A stretch of DNA of 64,000 bases from an uncultured Clostridia bacterium (GTDB lineage: Bacteria > Bacillota > Clostridia > TANB77 > CAG-508), in NCBI GenBank assembly GCA_948524275.1, contig CAOSLI010000001.1:186001-250000 (forward strand), read 5' to 3'. Of this stretch, positions 55,551 through 63,373 are shown one piece after another. Positions within the stretch are counted from its first letter, which is position 1; the number at the start of each line of letters is the position of its first letter. Both the position numbers and the translations under genes were made by a program. The notes under the pieces were generated by a model. It made no database searches, was not told the origin of the DNA, and saw nothing but the letters and a program-made list of their open reading frames with translations.

Positions 55551-56435
55551 ATGGAATTTATAGAAGCAAAGACAATACTTCAAAAGCAGACACATGGAGA
55601 AGAATGGTTTGGAACCCTTTATAATATGAATCTATACAAAGGTTGTTGTCACAAATGTATTTATTGTGATAGTAGAAGTAATTGTTATCAAGTAGAGGAT
55701 TTTGATAGAGTTAGAGCAAAAAAAGATGAAATAGAAATATTAAATCGAGAACTAAAATCAAAAAGAAAAAAAGGTGTAATAGGAATAGGTGCAATGTCAG
55801 ACACTTATAATCCTTTTGAAAAACAATATGAGATAACAAGACAAGCATTACAGCTAATTTCATACTATAATTTTGGAGTATCAATAGAAACAAAAAGTAA
55901 TTTAATAGTTAGAGATATAGATATATTTAAAGAAATAAACAAAAAAGCAGATGTAATACTAAAATTTACAATTACATCAGCAGATGATAATTTATCAAGA
56001 AAAGTAGAACCAGGAGTGTGTGTTTCTTCAGAAAGACTAAAAGCAATGAAACAATTATCAAAAGAAGGATTATTTGTTGGAACATTATTAACTCCAATTA
56101 TTCCATTTATAACAGATTCAGAGGAAAATATCAGAAATGTAATAAGACTATCTTATGAAAATGGAGCAAAATTTGTATTTTCTATGGGAGGAGTTACATT
56201 AAGAGAAAATCAAAGAGAATATTTCTATGAGCAATTAGATAAGACTTTTCCTAAACTAAAAGAAAAATATATTAAGACTTATGGAAATAACTATTTTTGT
56301 TATCCATTGAATAAAAACTTAGACAAAATATTTAAAGAAGAATGTGAAAGATATGGACTACTTTATAAAATGAGTGATATAGTAAACGCATATAAAAAAG
56401 AGATTAAACAAGAAGAACAATTGGCATTTATATAG
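55551..56435 (+). CDS. Radical SAM protein of the SPL-like (Rv2578c/SplB-related) group
   Basis: The 294-residue protein has LYKGCCHKCIYCDSRS, with the CX3CX2C cluster motif, GAMSDTYNPFEKQYEITR, SIETKSNLIVRDI, FTITSADDNLSRKVEPG and LLTPIIPFITDSEENI. This is the group of radical SAM proteins related to spore photoproduct lyase, whose members have mostly no known reaction. It is the last gene of the WYL-linked set. Spacing of two bases to the GyrI-like gene suggests coupling. A separate SPL-like gene lies at 36227. Confidence 0.85.
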   Translation: MEFIEAKTILQKQTHGEEWFGTLYNMNLYKGCCHKCIYCDSRSNCYQVEDFDRVRAKKDEIEILNRELKSKRKKGVIGIGAMSDTYNPFEKQYEITRQALQLISYYNFGVSIETKSNLIVRDIDIFKEINKKADVILKFTITSADDNLSRKVEPGVCVSSERLKAMKQLSKEGLFVGTLLTPIIPFITDSEENIRNVIRLSYENGAKFVFSMGGVTLRENQREYFYEQLDKTFPKLKEKYIKTYGNNYFCYPLNKNLDKIFKEECERYGLLYKMSDIVNAYKKEIKQEEQLAFI

Positions 56436-56478
56436 AAAAGAGGAAATTAATTTTAAGTAAAATGAATCATAAAATTAG

Positions 56479-56525
56479 ACCTTTCTCATAGATTTATAAA
56501 AAGATATCTAGGAGGAAGGTTTTTG
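56479..56525 (+). promoter_or_regulatory. Hairpin that encloses the dacF ribosome binding site
   Basis: ACCTTTCTC-A-TAGAT (56479-56493) pairs with ATCTA-GGAGGAAGGT (56506-56520), with one wobble and one mismatch, 15 base pairs around 12 bases. GGAGG (the Shine-Dalgarno) is in the right arm and TTTTG follows. It may act as a terminator/attenuator and would also hide the binding site while folded. Confidence 0.55.
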
Positions 56526-56526
56526 T

Positions 56527-57787
56527 ATGAAAAATAAATATAAATTTTTTATAATAATATTGTTACTTGTAATGATAGCCAATATTGTATCTATAAGTTA
56601 TGCAAGCTCATACACCTGGCAAGTATCAGCCAATATTGTGACAAGTCAAAATACTATTACAAATGATTACAGTCAAACTCTACCAACTGTGGCAGAGATA
56701 GAAAATAATAATTCTTTAAATCTGACAAGTGGAGCAGGAATACTAATAGAGCAATCAACAGGTCAGGTTCTATATGCACATAATATACATGAAAAATTAC
56801 GTCCTGCATCTGTTACAAAAGTAATGACAATTTTACTTATAATGGAGCAAATTGACAAACGGAAATTTAGCATATACAGATACAATTGCATGTTCTCAAA
56901 ATGCAAGCAACATGGGCGGTTCACAAATATGGTTAGATCCGAGAGAACAACTTACAGTAGATGAGATGCTTAAAGCTATCTGCGTTGTATCAGCTAATGA
57001 CTGTACCGTGGCAATGGCAGAACATATTGCAGGCTCAGAAGAGGCTTTTGTAAAAATGATGAATGACAAAGCAAAGGAATTAGGAATGAATGATACAACA
57101 TTCAAAAATTGTCATGGAATTGACGAAGATGGTCATCTAACATCAGCTTATGATATTGCTATAATGTCTAGAGAACTTTTGACTAAACACCCAGAAATAA
57201 CTAAATATACTACCATTTATATGGACTCACTTAGAGATGGAAAATCACAATTAGTAAATACCAATAAATTGATAAGAAATTATGATGGCTGTACTGGCTT
57301 AAAAACTGGTTCAACATCCATTGCAAAGTTTAACTTATCTGCAAGTGCAACTCGAAATGGATTATCACTTATTTCAGTAATTATGAAAGGTGAAACAGGA
57401 CCTATTCGTTTTGCAGAAGCTAAGAAATTATTAGACTATGGATTTAACAACTATCAATATAAACAACTTGCAAGTAAGGATGATGCAGTAGGAACATGTA
57501 CAGTTAATAAAGGATTAGAGCAATCAGTTCAGGCGGTTTTTAAAGAAGACTATGGTTTGCTACTTCCAAAAAACAATAGTAGTGACATAGAACAAAATGT
57601 AGAAATTTACAATAATGTATTTGCTCCAATAAAAAAAGGAGATAAGGTCGGAGGGGTAACATTTAAATCAAATGGAGAAGTAATTGGCACAGTAACTTTA
57701 GTATCAGATAGAGATGTGGAAAAATATGGACTAGGAACTATGACTGGCAAAGTGTATACAAATTGGTTCAGTTTGTTAAGAAAATAA
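56527..57787 (+). CDS. dacF: D-alanyl-D-alanine carboxypeptidase (DacF-like), requiring a +1 frameshift at 56860
   Basis: With one shift the protein has about 419 residues. It is exported by a signal peptide (to about YAS, residue 27) and trims peptidoglycan pentapeptides. The first 111 codons include the active-site RPASVTK (Ser95, Lys98). Only the +1 frame has MGGSQIWLDPREQLTVDEML, the SAN motif (VSANDCTVAMA) and LKTGST, so a working enzyme must be made across the shift. The junction reads IDK-G-NLAYTDTIACS, where homologues also have a glycine. A C-terminal beta-sandwich domain follows. In zero frame it stops at 56964. A 15-base-pair terminator stem follows at 57819. Confidence 0.93.
56860..56863 (+). 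other. +1 recoding site in dacF (C-GGA)
   Basis: CGG at 56860-56862 is in the zero frame, after AAA. Skipping C gives DK-G-NLAYTD. The catalytic serine lies before the site, and the SAN and KTG motifs after it. Confidence 0.9.
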
Positions 57788-57818
57788 ATTAATAAATCAT
57801 ATCATTTTGTAAATTTGG

Positions 57819-57856
57819 GGGCAATTTATTCGTAAAACGAATAAATTGCCCATTTT
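57819..57856 (+). terminator. Strong rho-independent terminator after dacF
   Basis: GGGCAATTTATTCGT (57819-57833) pairs perfectly with ACGAATAAATTGCCC (57837-57851) around AAA, followed by ATTTTTG. Perfect 15-base-pair stem. Confidence 0.9.
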
Positions 57857-57895
57857 TGTATTATGGGTAAAAATAAAGTAATTTACATAAAAGCA

Positions 57896-57924
57896 TTGAC
57901 TTTAACTTTGCTAAATGCTAAAAT
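57896..57924 (+). promoter_or_regulatory. Promoter for the 57953 gene and cdaA
   Basis: TTGACT at 57896-57901 and TAAAAT at 57919-57924 with a 17-base spacer. The bases before the -35 box (AAAGCA) are the same as at the 830 promoter. Confidence 0.75.
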
Positions 57925-57952
57925 TTATACATAAAGCAAGGAGGTTTTACAA

Positions 57953-58195
57953 ATGGCAAAAGTAAAAGTAGAAGACGAAAATATAAAAAAGCAAACAATG
58001 AAAGAAATAAAGAAAGCAAGTAAAGTAAATAAAAAGACTATGAAAGAAGAAAAAATAGATACTATAAAGACTAAAAAGAAAAAACATTTAGAACCATCTA
58101 AAATAGCTGCAATAGTTATAGTTTCTATAATAGTGGCAACAATGCTATTTGGAGCATGTGCAACACTAATTTTTTACATGCAGTATTATGCTTAA
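57953..58195 (+). CDS. Small basic single-pass membrane protein of unknown function
   Basis: The 80-residue protein has a lysine-rich, coil-forming N-terminal half (KKQTMKEIKKASKVNKKTMKEE) that would be cytoplasmic and one C-terminal membrane helix (about 50-76) ending YMQYYA. AGGAGG lies eight bases before the ATG. It stands first in a transcript with cdaA, 36 bases downstream. A role as a CdaA partner is possible from place only; CdaR (YbbR) is not present here. Confidence 0.6.
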   Translation: MAKVKVEDENIKKQTMKEIKKASKVNKKTMKEEKIDTIKTKKKKHLEPSKIAAIVIVSIIVATMLFGACATLIFYMQYYA

Positions 58196-58231
58196 AATTA
58201 AAATAAGTAAAACAAAGAAGAGGATTAAATA

Positions 58232-59167
58232 ATGTTTGAAAATATAAATAAACAAATGACAATGGATTGGCAATCATATATAAGTGAGTTACAAGAATCA
58301 CCATGGCAGATTATCACATTAGTTATAGATATAATATTAGTATGTATGCTCATATATGGATTTGCTAAACTTACTAAAAAATCTCGAGTTTGGCAACTAA
58401 TAAAAGGAATAGCTTTTTTAGTAGTTGCTATGTTATTAAGTAATGTGCTAAAGCTTAGAATACTTAATTTTATATTAACTTCATTTATGACATATGGAGT
58501 GATAGCATTAGTCGTAATATTTCAGCCAGAACTAAGAAGAGCGCTAGAACAACTAGGCTCAAGTACATTTACTAAAATGTTTGGAATTGAAAAAAGTTTA
58601 AGAGATAAAACGAAGGAAGATATTTATAAAGTAGTAATTGCAGTAGTTGAACTAGCAAAAACAAAGACAGGTGCATTAATCGTATTTGAAAGAGATATAA
58701 AACTTCAAGATATTATAGAAACAGGTGTTGAGATGGATTCATCGATATCACCACAAGTACTTGTTAATATATTTGTCCCTAATACGCCACTTCACGATGG
58801 AGCAGTAATAATTTCTAACAACAAGATTACATCAGCAGCATGTATTTTACCACTAACTGATGAGAAGCAAATAGCAAGAGGTCTAGGAACAAGGCATAGA
58901 GCAGCTATTGGTATTTCAAAAGAATCTGATGCGATTGCAGTTGTAGTATCAGAAGAAACAGGTAAAATTTCAATTGCCAAAGATGGAACTTTGATTGCAG
59001 ATGTAAAAGAAGATGCTTTAAAGAGAATACTAATTAAGCATTTAGTAGTTGCAAGATTTGGTACAGATGAGCAGGTAGATAAAATATCAAAGATTAAAGG
59101 AAAAATGGCAGACAGAAGAGCTAAGATAATTAAGAAAAAATCAAAAGGGGATAATAAAGAAATATAA
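58232..59167 (+). CDS. cdaA: Diadenylate cyclase CdaA
   Basis: CdaA makes the second messenger c-di-AMP, which controls potassium and osmotic balance. The 311-residue protein has three N-terminal membrane helices (about 20-95), then the DAC domain with TGALIVFERDI, the catalytic TPLHDGAVII, TSAACILPLT, and GLGTRHRAAIGIS (RHR motif). A lysine-rich tail ends it. Usual neighbours cdaR and glmM are missing; truA follows. The reading frame is intact. Confidence 0.95.
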   Translation: MFENINKQMTMDWQSYISELQESPWQIITLVIDIILVCMLIYGFAKLTKKSRVWQLIKGIAFLVVAMLLSNVLKLRILNFILTSFMTYGVIALVVIFQPELRRALEQLGSSTFTKMFGIEKSLRDKTKEDIYKVVIAVVELAKTKTGALIVFERDIKLQDIIETGVEMDSSISPQVLVNIFVPNTPLHDGAVIISNNKITSAACILPLTDEKQIARGLGTRHRAAIGISKESDAIAVVVSEETGKISIAKDGTLIADVKEDALKRILIKHLVVARFGTDEQVDKISKIKGKMADRRAKIIKKKSKGDNKEI

Positions 59168-59171
59168 AGAT

Positions 59172-59200
59172 AATGACGGTTTTGTTAGCCGTCATTTTAT
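59172..59200 (+). terminator. Hairpin between cdaA and truA
   Basis: AATGACGG (59172-59179) pairs with CCGTCATT (59189-59196) around nine bases; TTTAT follows. The T run is short, so some transcripts may read on into truA. Confidence 0.65.
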
Positions 59201-59218
59201 AAAAGATGGAGAATAAAT

Positions 59219-59957
59219 ATGCGAAACATAAAACTAACAATAGAATATGATGGAAAAGAGTTTGGACGGGTGGCAGAAGCAGCCAAATAAATTAAATATT
59301 CAAGGTGAAATTGAAAGAGCGATTGAAATTATAACTGGGGAAAAAGTGGATATAATTGGCTCTGGTAGAACGGACGCAGGGGTAAATGCAATTGGGCAAG
59401 TAGCTAATTTTAAAATAGAAAAAGATATTCCAATAGAAAAAATGGCATATGCCTTAAATTCTCAGCTTAAAAAGGCAATTAGAATAAAAAAGGCAGAAAT
59501 AGTAGCAGATGATTTTCACAGTAGATATACATGCAAAAAGAAAACATATAGATATGAAATAAATAATTCAGAGCAAGGAACAGCAATTTATAGAGATATG
59601 CAATATCATTTTCCAATAAAATTAGATGAAAATAAAATGAATGAAGCTGCTAAGTACTTAATTGGAGAACATGACTTTAAATCTTTTAAAGCAAGTGGAA
59701 CAAGCAGTAAAAGTAGTGTGCGAACTATATATGACGCATATGTAACAAGAAGTGGAGATTTAATTGCTGTAACTATTACTGGAAATGGTTTCCTATACAA
59801 TATGGTTAGAATAATTGCAGGTACATTACTAGAAGTTGGAGAGGGAAAAATTAAACCAGAGGAAGTAAAAGATATATTAGAAGGTAGAGACAGGTCAAAA
59901 GCAGGAAAAACTCTTCCGGCAAATGGATTGTGCCTTATGAAAGTAGATTATGAGTAA
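59219..59957 (+). CDS. truA: tRNA pseudouridine(38-40) synthase TruA, requiring a +1 frameshift at 59267
   Basis: TruA makes pseudouridine in the anticodon arm of many tRNAs. GGAG precedes ATG 59219. The first 16 codons read MRNIKLTIEYDGKEFG, the TruA start. The next zero-frame codon is CGG and the zero frame then stops within eight codons. With the C skipped the chain continues G-WQKQPNKLNIQGEIERAIE, then GSGRTDAGVNA with the catalytic Asp, and runs to a normal end; total 245 residues, the family length. The GWQ glycine is strongly conserved in the family, so the residue inserted here is almost surely Gly and not Arg. Confidence 0.94.
59267..59270 (+). other. +1 recoding site in truA (C-GGG)
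   Basis: CGG at 59267-59269 is codon 17, after GGA. Skipping C gives GGG-TGG-CAG, that is the invariant GWQ. This is the only site of the eight with GGG and not GGA. Confidence 0.92.
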
Positions 59958-60062
59958 GTATGGATACTTATTTAATAAAGAAATAATTGATATTATAATA
60001 AAAATAAATAATTAACCAAATTGCAAGTGATGGAATAACATATATTAGGAGGCAAAAAATAC

Positions 60063-60425
60063 ATGAATCTAATTTTATTATTTATTGTATTTCCATTTGC
60101 AACAATAGTATTTTCAATAGCTTTAGAAAAGTTATTGAACAGTCCATTTCTTGTATCAGCAATTATATTTGCAGTATTTTTAATATTAGCTTTTACTGTT
60201 TTTTCAGCAACATTTGTTATAGCCGCTGTTATATATGCTATAATAGCATTAATTACCGCATTTCTATATAGAATTATAAGACGTATAATAGATAGAATTA
60301 ATGATAGGGAAAATAACAACGGAAACAATAATGACAATGACAATAATGGCACACCAAATACAAGGGCATGTAGAACATGTTGCTGTCAAAGACAATTCTG
60401 CAGATGTATGCGTGGAATACAATAA
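60063..60425 (+). CDS. Membrane protein with cysteine-rich C-terminal tail
   Basis: The 120-residue protein has three hydrophobic segments (about 3-22, 28-50 and 52-75), then RIIRRIIDRINDREN, a low-complexity Asn/Asp stretch (about 86-98), and a tail with CRTCCCQRQFCRCM (six cysteines). The tail could bind metal or a cluster or form disulfides outside; its orientation is unknown. TAGGAGG precedes the ATG. No family recognised. A two-way terminator separates it from rnhA on the other strand. Confidence 0.6.
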   Translation: MNLILLFIVFPFATIVFSIALEKLLNSPFLVSAIIFAVFLILAFTVFSATFVIAAVIYAIIALITAFLYRIIRRIIDRINDRENNNGNNNDNDNNGTPNTRACRTCCCQRQFCRCMRGIQ

Positions 60426-60435
60426 AATAAAAAAT

Positions 60436-60487
60436 AAAACTGTACGAAATTTTAGTAAAATACCTAAATTAATTGTACAGTTTTTAT
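60436..60487 (+). terminator. Bidirectional terminator between the 60063 gene and rnhA
   Basis: AAAACTGTAC (60436-60445) pairs with GTACAGTTTT (about 60475-60484) around a loop that can form an inner AAATTTTA/TAAATT pair. T runs follow on both strands, as suits two converging genes. Confidence 0.65.
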
Positions 60488-60520
60488 TATGGAAATAAAC
60501 TATATTAACATAAATTATAT

Positions 60521-60955
60521 CTACAAATTCTTTATCGCTTCTCTTGCAAGCTCATCACAACGATTATTATACTTATTATCGGCATGTCCTTTAACTTTAT
60601 TAAAATTAACTTTATGGACTTTGGTAAGATTATACAATTCTTGCCAAAGTTCTTGATTTTTTACAGGAGAGCCAGAAGCAGTCTTCCAGTTGTTTTTCAT
60701 CCAGTTATCTATCCAACCTTGAAGAAATGTATTTACAACATAAGCACTATCACTATATAAATCAACTTCACAAGGAAATTTAAGGGACTTCAAACCCTCT
60801 AAGGCAGCAGTTATTTCCATTATATTATTGGTGGTATCTTGATTTCCACCAGAAATTTCTTTCTCATTTCCATTATATATTAAAACTGCAGCCCAACCAC
60901 CAGGGCCAGGATTCCCTGAACATGCTCCATCAGTATATATTGTTACTTTTTCCAT
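60521..60955 (-). CDS. rnhA: Ribonuclease HI
   Basis: This is the only gene on the minus strand. RNase HI cuts RNA in RNA-DNA hybrids. The 144-residue protein has VTIYTDGACSGNPGPGGWAAVL (first Asp), NNIMEITAALEGL (Glu), LYSDSAYVVNTF (second Asp) and KVKGHADNKYNNRCDELAREA (His and last Asp), so all four catalytic residues are present. ATG at 60955 is preferred to a GTG start at 60970, since GAGGAAA lies eight bases before the ATG. No CGG codon occurs in it. Confidence 0.95.
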   Translation of the reverse strand: MEKVTIYTDGACSGNPGPGGWAAVLIYNGNEKEISGGNQDTTNNIMEITAALEGLKSLKFPCEVDLYSDSAYVVNTFLQGWIDNWMKNNWKTASGSPVKNQELWQELYNLTKVHKVNFNKVKGHADNKYNNRCDELAREAIKNL

Positions 60956-60992
60956 ATAATATTTCCTCACATTTTCTTATCAATTGATATAA

Positions 60993-61021
60993 TTGAAAAA
61001 TTAATTCACTTATGATATTAT
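60993..61021 (+). promoter_or_regulatory. Promoter for tmcAL
   Basis: TTGAAA at 60993-60998 and TATTAT at 61016-61021 are 17 bases apart, about 40 bases before the TTG start. rnhA is divergent, so its own promoter must overlap this region on the other strand. Confidence 0.65.
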
Positions 61022-61061
61022 ACCAGTAAATAAAGTAAAGAGCAAGCAAAGGAGGACAATT

Positions 61062-62330
61062 TTGGAAAAAGTATTAGGAATTATTGCTGAATATAATCCA
61101 TTACATAATGGTCATATATATCATATAAAAAAATCAAAGGAAAAGACTGGGGCAAAGTATACAGTAGTAGTAATTACAGGAAACTTCAATCAAAGAGGAG
61201 AACCATCTATTGTAAGTAAATGGGAGAAAACCAAAATGGCTTTAGCATGTGAAGAGATTGATTTGGTTATTGAACTTCCAACTCTTTATAGCATATCTAG
61301 TGCAGAAAATTTTGCAAATGGTGGATTAAAAATTTTAAATGAACTTGGAATAACAAATTATATTTCTTTTGGTATTGAAAATGAAACAATAGAAATGCTA
61401 GATAATATAGCTAATATATTACACAGTGAACCAATAGAATATACACAATTATTAAAAGAAGAATTACAAAAAGGTATATCATATCCAAAAGCAAGAGAAA
61501 ATGCAATTGTAAGTTATATGGGAGATAATAGATACAAAGGTATTTTATCAGGTGCCAATAATATATTAGGGATAGAATATCTAAAAGCATTGAGCATGAT
61601 AAAACAATCACGATTGACAAAAAACAATATAATACCAATTGCAATACAGAGAGAAAAAGTAAATCATGATAGTATGCAAATAGTAGAAAATTATGCAAGT
61701 GGAACAGAAATAAGAAATCTATTTTGTCAAGAACAACTAGAAGTAATAAGAGACTTAGTTCCAAAATCAAGTTTTGATACATTAAAACTTAATTTTGAAA
61801 GAGGAACTTATATATCAAATGCATTATTAGCATTTGAAAAAGAAATTATATACAAAATTAGAATAATGACAACAAAAGAAATAGTCAATTTGCCAGAAGT
61901 TACAGAAGGATTAGAATATCTTATAAAAGAAGTAGCTAACAATACTAATAAAATAGATGAACTAATAAATGGTATAAAATCAAAGAGATATACGCAAACT
62001 AGAATTCAAAGAATATTACTTTATGCATTATTAGGCATAACAAAAGAAGATATAGAGATGTCAAAAAATACAGTTCCATATATTAGAGTTTTAGGGTTTA
62101 ATGAAAAAGGAAAACAGCTTTTATCAAAGATAGATAGCAAGAATATTATAACTTCTATAAAAAAGTTTGAAGAAAGTAATCAAGATGAAAGATACAAGAG
62201 AATGCTTGAAATAGATAAAATGACTACAAATATATATACTATAGGATATAAAGAAAACTCTAAAGCAAATTTGGACTATACAGCAGGAATCATAATAAAA
62301 AACAATAATATTACAGGATCATTACAATAA
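61062..62330 (+). CDS. tmcAL: tRNA(Met) cytidine acetate ligase TmcAL (YlbM-type)
   Basis: TmcAL uses acetate and ATP to acetylate cytidine 34 of elongator tRNA-Met. The 422-residue protein starts KVLGIIAEYNPLHNGHIYHI with the HxGH nucleotidyltransferase motif, then VVVITGNFNQRGEPSIVSKWEKTKMAL, ENFANGGLKIL, LGIEYLKAL, REKVNHDSM and SGTEIRNLF. The start is TTG with GGAGG before it. Length is normal for the family. It is the third tRNA-modification gene near 47-62 kb (mnmA, truA, tmcAL). Confidence 0.93.
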   Translation: MEKVLGIIAEYNPLHNGHIYHIKKSKEKTGAKYTVVVITGNFNQRGEPSIVSKWEKTKMALACEEIDLVIELPTLYSISSAENFANGGLKILNELGITNYISFGIENETIEMLDNIANILHSEPIEYTQLLKEELQKGISYPKARENAIVSYMGDNRYKGILSGANNILGIEYLKALSMIKQSRLTKNNIIPIAIQREKVNHDSMQIVENYASGTEIRNLFCQEQLEVIRDLVPKSSFDTLKLNFERGTYISNALLAFEKEIIYKIRIMTTKEIVNLPEVTEGLEYLIKEVANNTNKIDELINGIKSKRYTQTRIQRILLYALLGITKEDIEMSKNTVPYIRVLGFNEKGKQLLSKIDSKNIITSIKKFEESNQDERYKRMLEIDKMTTNIYTIGYKENSKANLDYTAGIIIKNNNITGSLQ

Positions 62331-62410
62331 GATTACGTTTTGATTATAATTATTGAAATAAAGCAAGCAATAACATATAATTAACAAAAATATATTAGGA
62401 GGAAGTAAAA

Positions 62411-62977
62411 GTGGGAGACGAGACTTTTGCAGACTACATTCTTTCAGAACAAGACTGGGGAAAAAAGCTTGAAATAATGTATTATCTAAAAAAGAGAACT
62501 GGTATTTACTATGATAATTCAGTTATTTTTAAAGCGCTTATAACAAAAATGTTTTTAGAATACATGAGGGAATTTCACTCTGAAATAGAATTAGATGATA
62601 ATTTAATAATAACTGCAAGACTACTTTGCGACTGTATGAAAGTGGAAAATTCTACAAGCATAGACGAAATAAGAGGATATGCAAAGAGAGGCGCAGAATA
62701 TTTATCAAAACTTGGATTTGATGAAAGATTTTGCAATATATGTGAGGGAGTTAATAGATACACAATAAATGAAAATAGAAGCATAGAAAGTGATATATTA
62801 GAGCTTACAGATCAATTTGGAGGAATGCTTTTAGATAGACCAGAAAGAATTGGATTTAAGCCAGAAGAAGCATTGGTATTGCTAGAACATAGAAATTTAA
62901 AGGATAAAAACAATCAAATGATAGACAAATTTATTGAATTTGTTAACTATTCACAAAAAATTGAAGTAGCAATGTAA
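62411..62977 (+). CDS. Helical protein resembling a degenerate HD/HD-GYP domain
   Basis: The 188-residue protein is nearly all helical. It matches the order of HD-domain phosphohydrolases but not their residues: TARLLCDCMKVENS stands where LLHDIGK is expected, and ELTDQFGGMLLDRPERIGFKPEEALVLLE mirrors the ADVFDALTSDRPYR...EEAL part of HD-GYP. The metal-binding HD pair is missing, so it is probably not a nuclease or phosphodiesterase and may bind a nucleotide or protein. The start is GTG with AGGAGG eight bases before it. The following gene starts 36 bases on. Confidence 0.55.
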   Translation: MGDETFADYILSEQDWGKKLEIMYYLKKRTGIYYDNSVIFKALITKMFLEYMREFHSEIELDDNLIITARLLCDCMKVENSTSIDEIRGYAKRGAEYLSKLGFDERFCNICEGVNRYTINENRSIESDILELTDQFGGMLLDRPERIGFKPEEALVLLEHRNLKDKNNQMIDKFIEFVNYSQKIEVAM

Positions 62978-63013
62978 AAACTAAAATAAGATAAAAAGAA
63001 ATGGGGGAAAGAA

Positions 63014-63373
63014 ATGAGCCAAACCATACTTGAAAAATCACAAGGAGAATTTAATAAGATAAGAAATGATGAAGTTGCAAAGGGAATTAATTATGCAAGA
63101 GATTTAGACGAGACATACGTAAGACAGCTAATGGAAGAAAAACAAAAATGGTCTAAGGTAACGATTCAATCAGAACCAATTGATCCTTTTATTTTAGCAG
63201 GAGAAATAAAAGGTGCTATTGAAAATGCGGATAGACCAGAAGCTGGACAAGCACCTAAGATGGAAATAGGTAAAGATTATACTTTCTCTGACATGCAACG
63301 CTATGTAAATAATAAAGATAGACAAATTGAACAGGGACAAATTGAACCGAAACAAAGTGAAAGGGAAATATAA
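63014..63373 (+). CDS. Unrecognised small hydrophilic protein
   Basis: The 119-residue protein has no family that I know. It is polar and probably helical, with SQTILEKSQGEFNKIRNDEVAKGINYARDLDE at the start and a Gln/Glu-rich end. GGGGGAAAG precedes the ATG. Its stop overlaps the start of the EndoQ-like gene by one base (TAATG), so the two are translationally coupled and may work together. No signal peptide or membrane segment. Confidence 0.6.
   Translation: MSQTILEKSQGEFNKIRNDEVAKGINYARDLDETYVRQLMEEKQKWSKVTIQSEPIDPFILAGEIKGAIENADRPEAGQAPKMEIGKDYTFSDMQRYVNNKDRQIEQGQIEPKQSEREI

Noticed and set aside
8074..59270. Sequencing or assembly errors, or pseudogenes, as cause of the eight frame breaks
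   Set aside because: Random indels would not always create an in-frame CGG and would not leave all other genes free of internal CGG. The genes include essential or housekeeping ones (polC, truA), with no further damage. Out-of-phase CGGA sites are numerous and intact. Raw reads are still the decisive check.
8074..59270. Plain reassignment of CGG to another amino acid
   Set aside because: A triplet reassignment would keep the frame; here the frame must change by +1 at every internal CGG.
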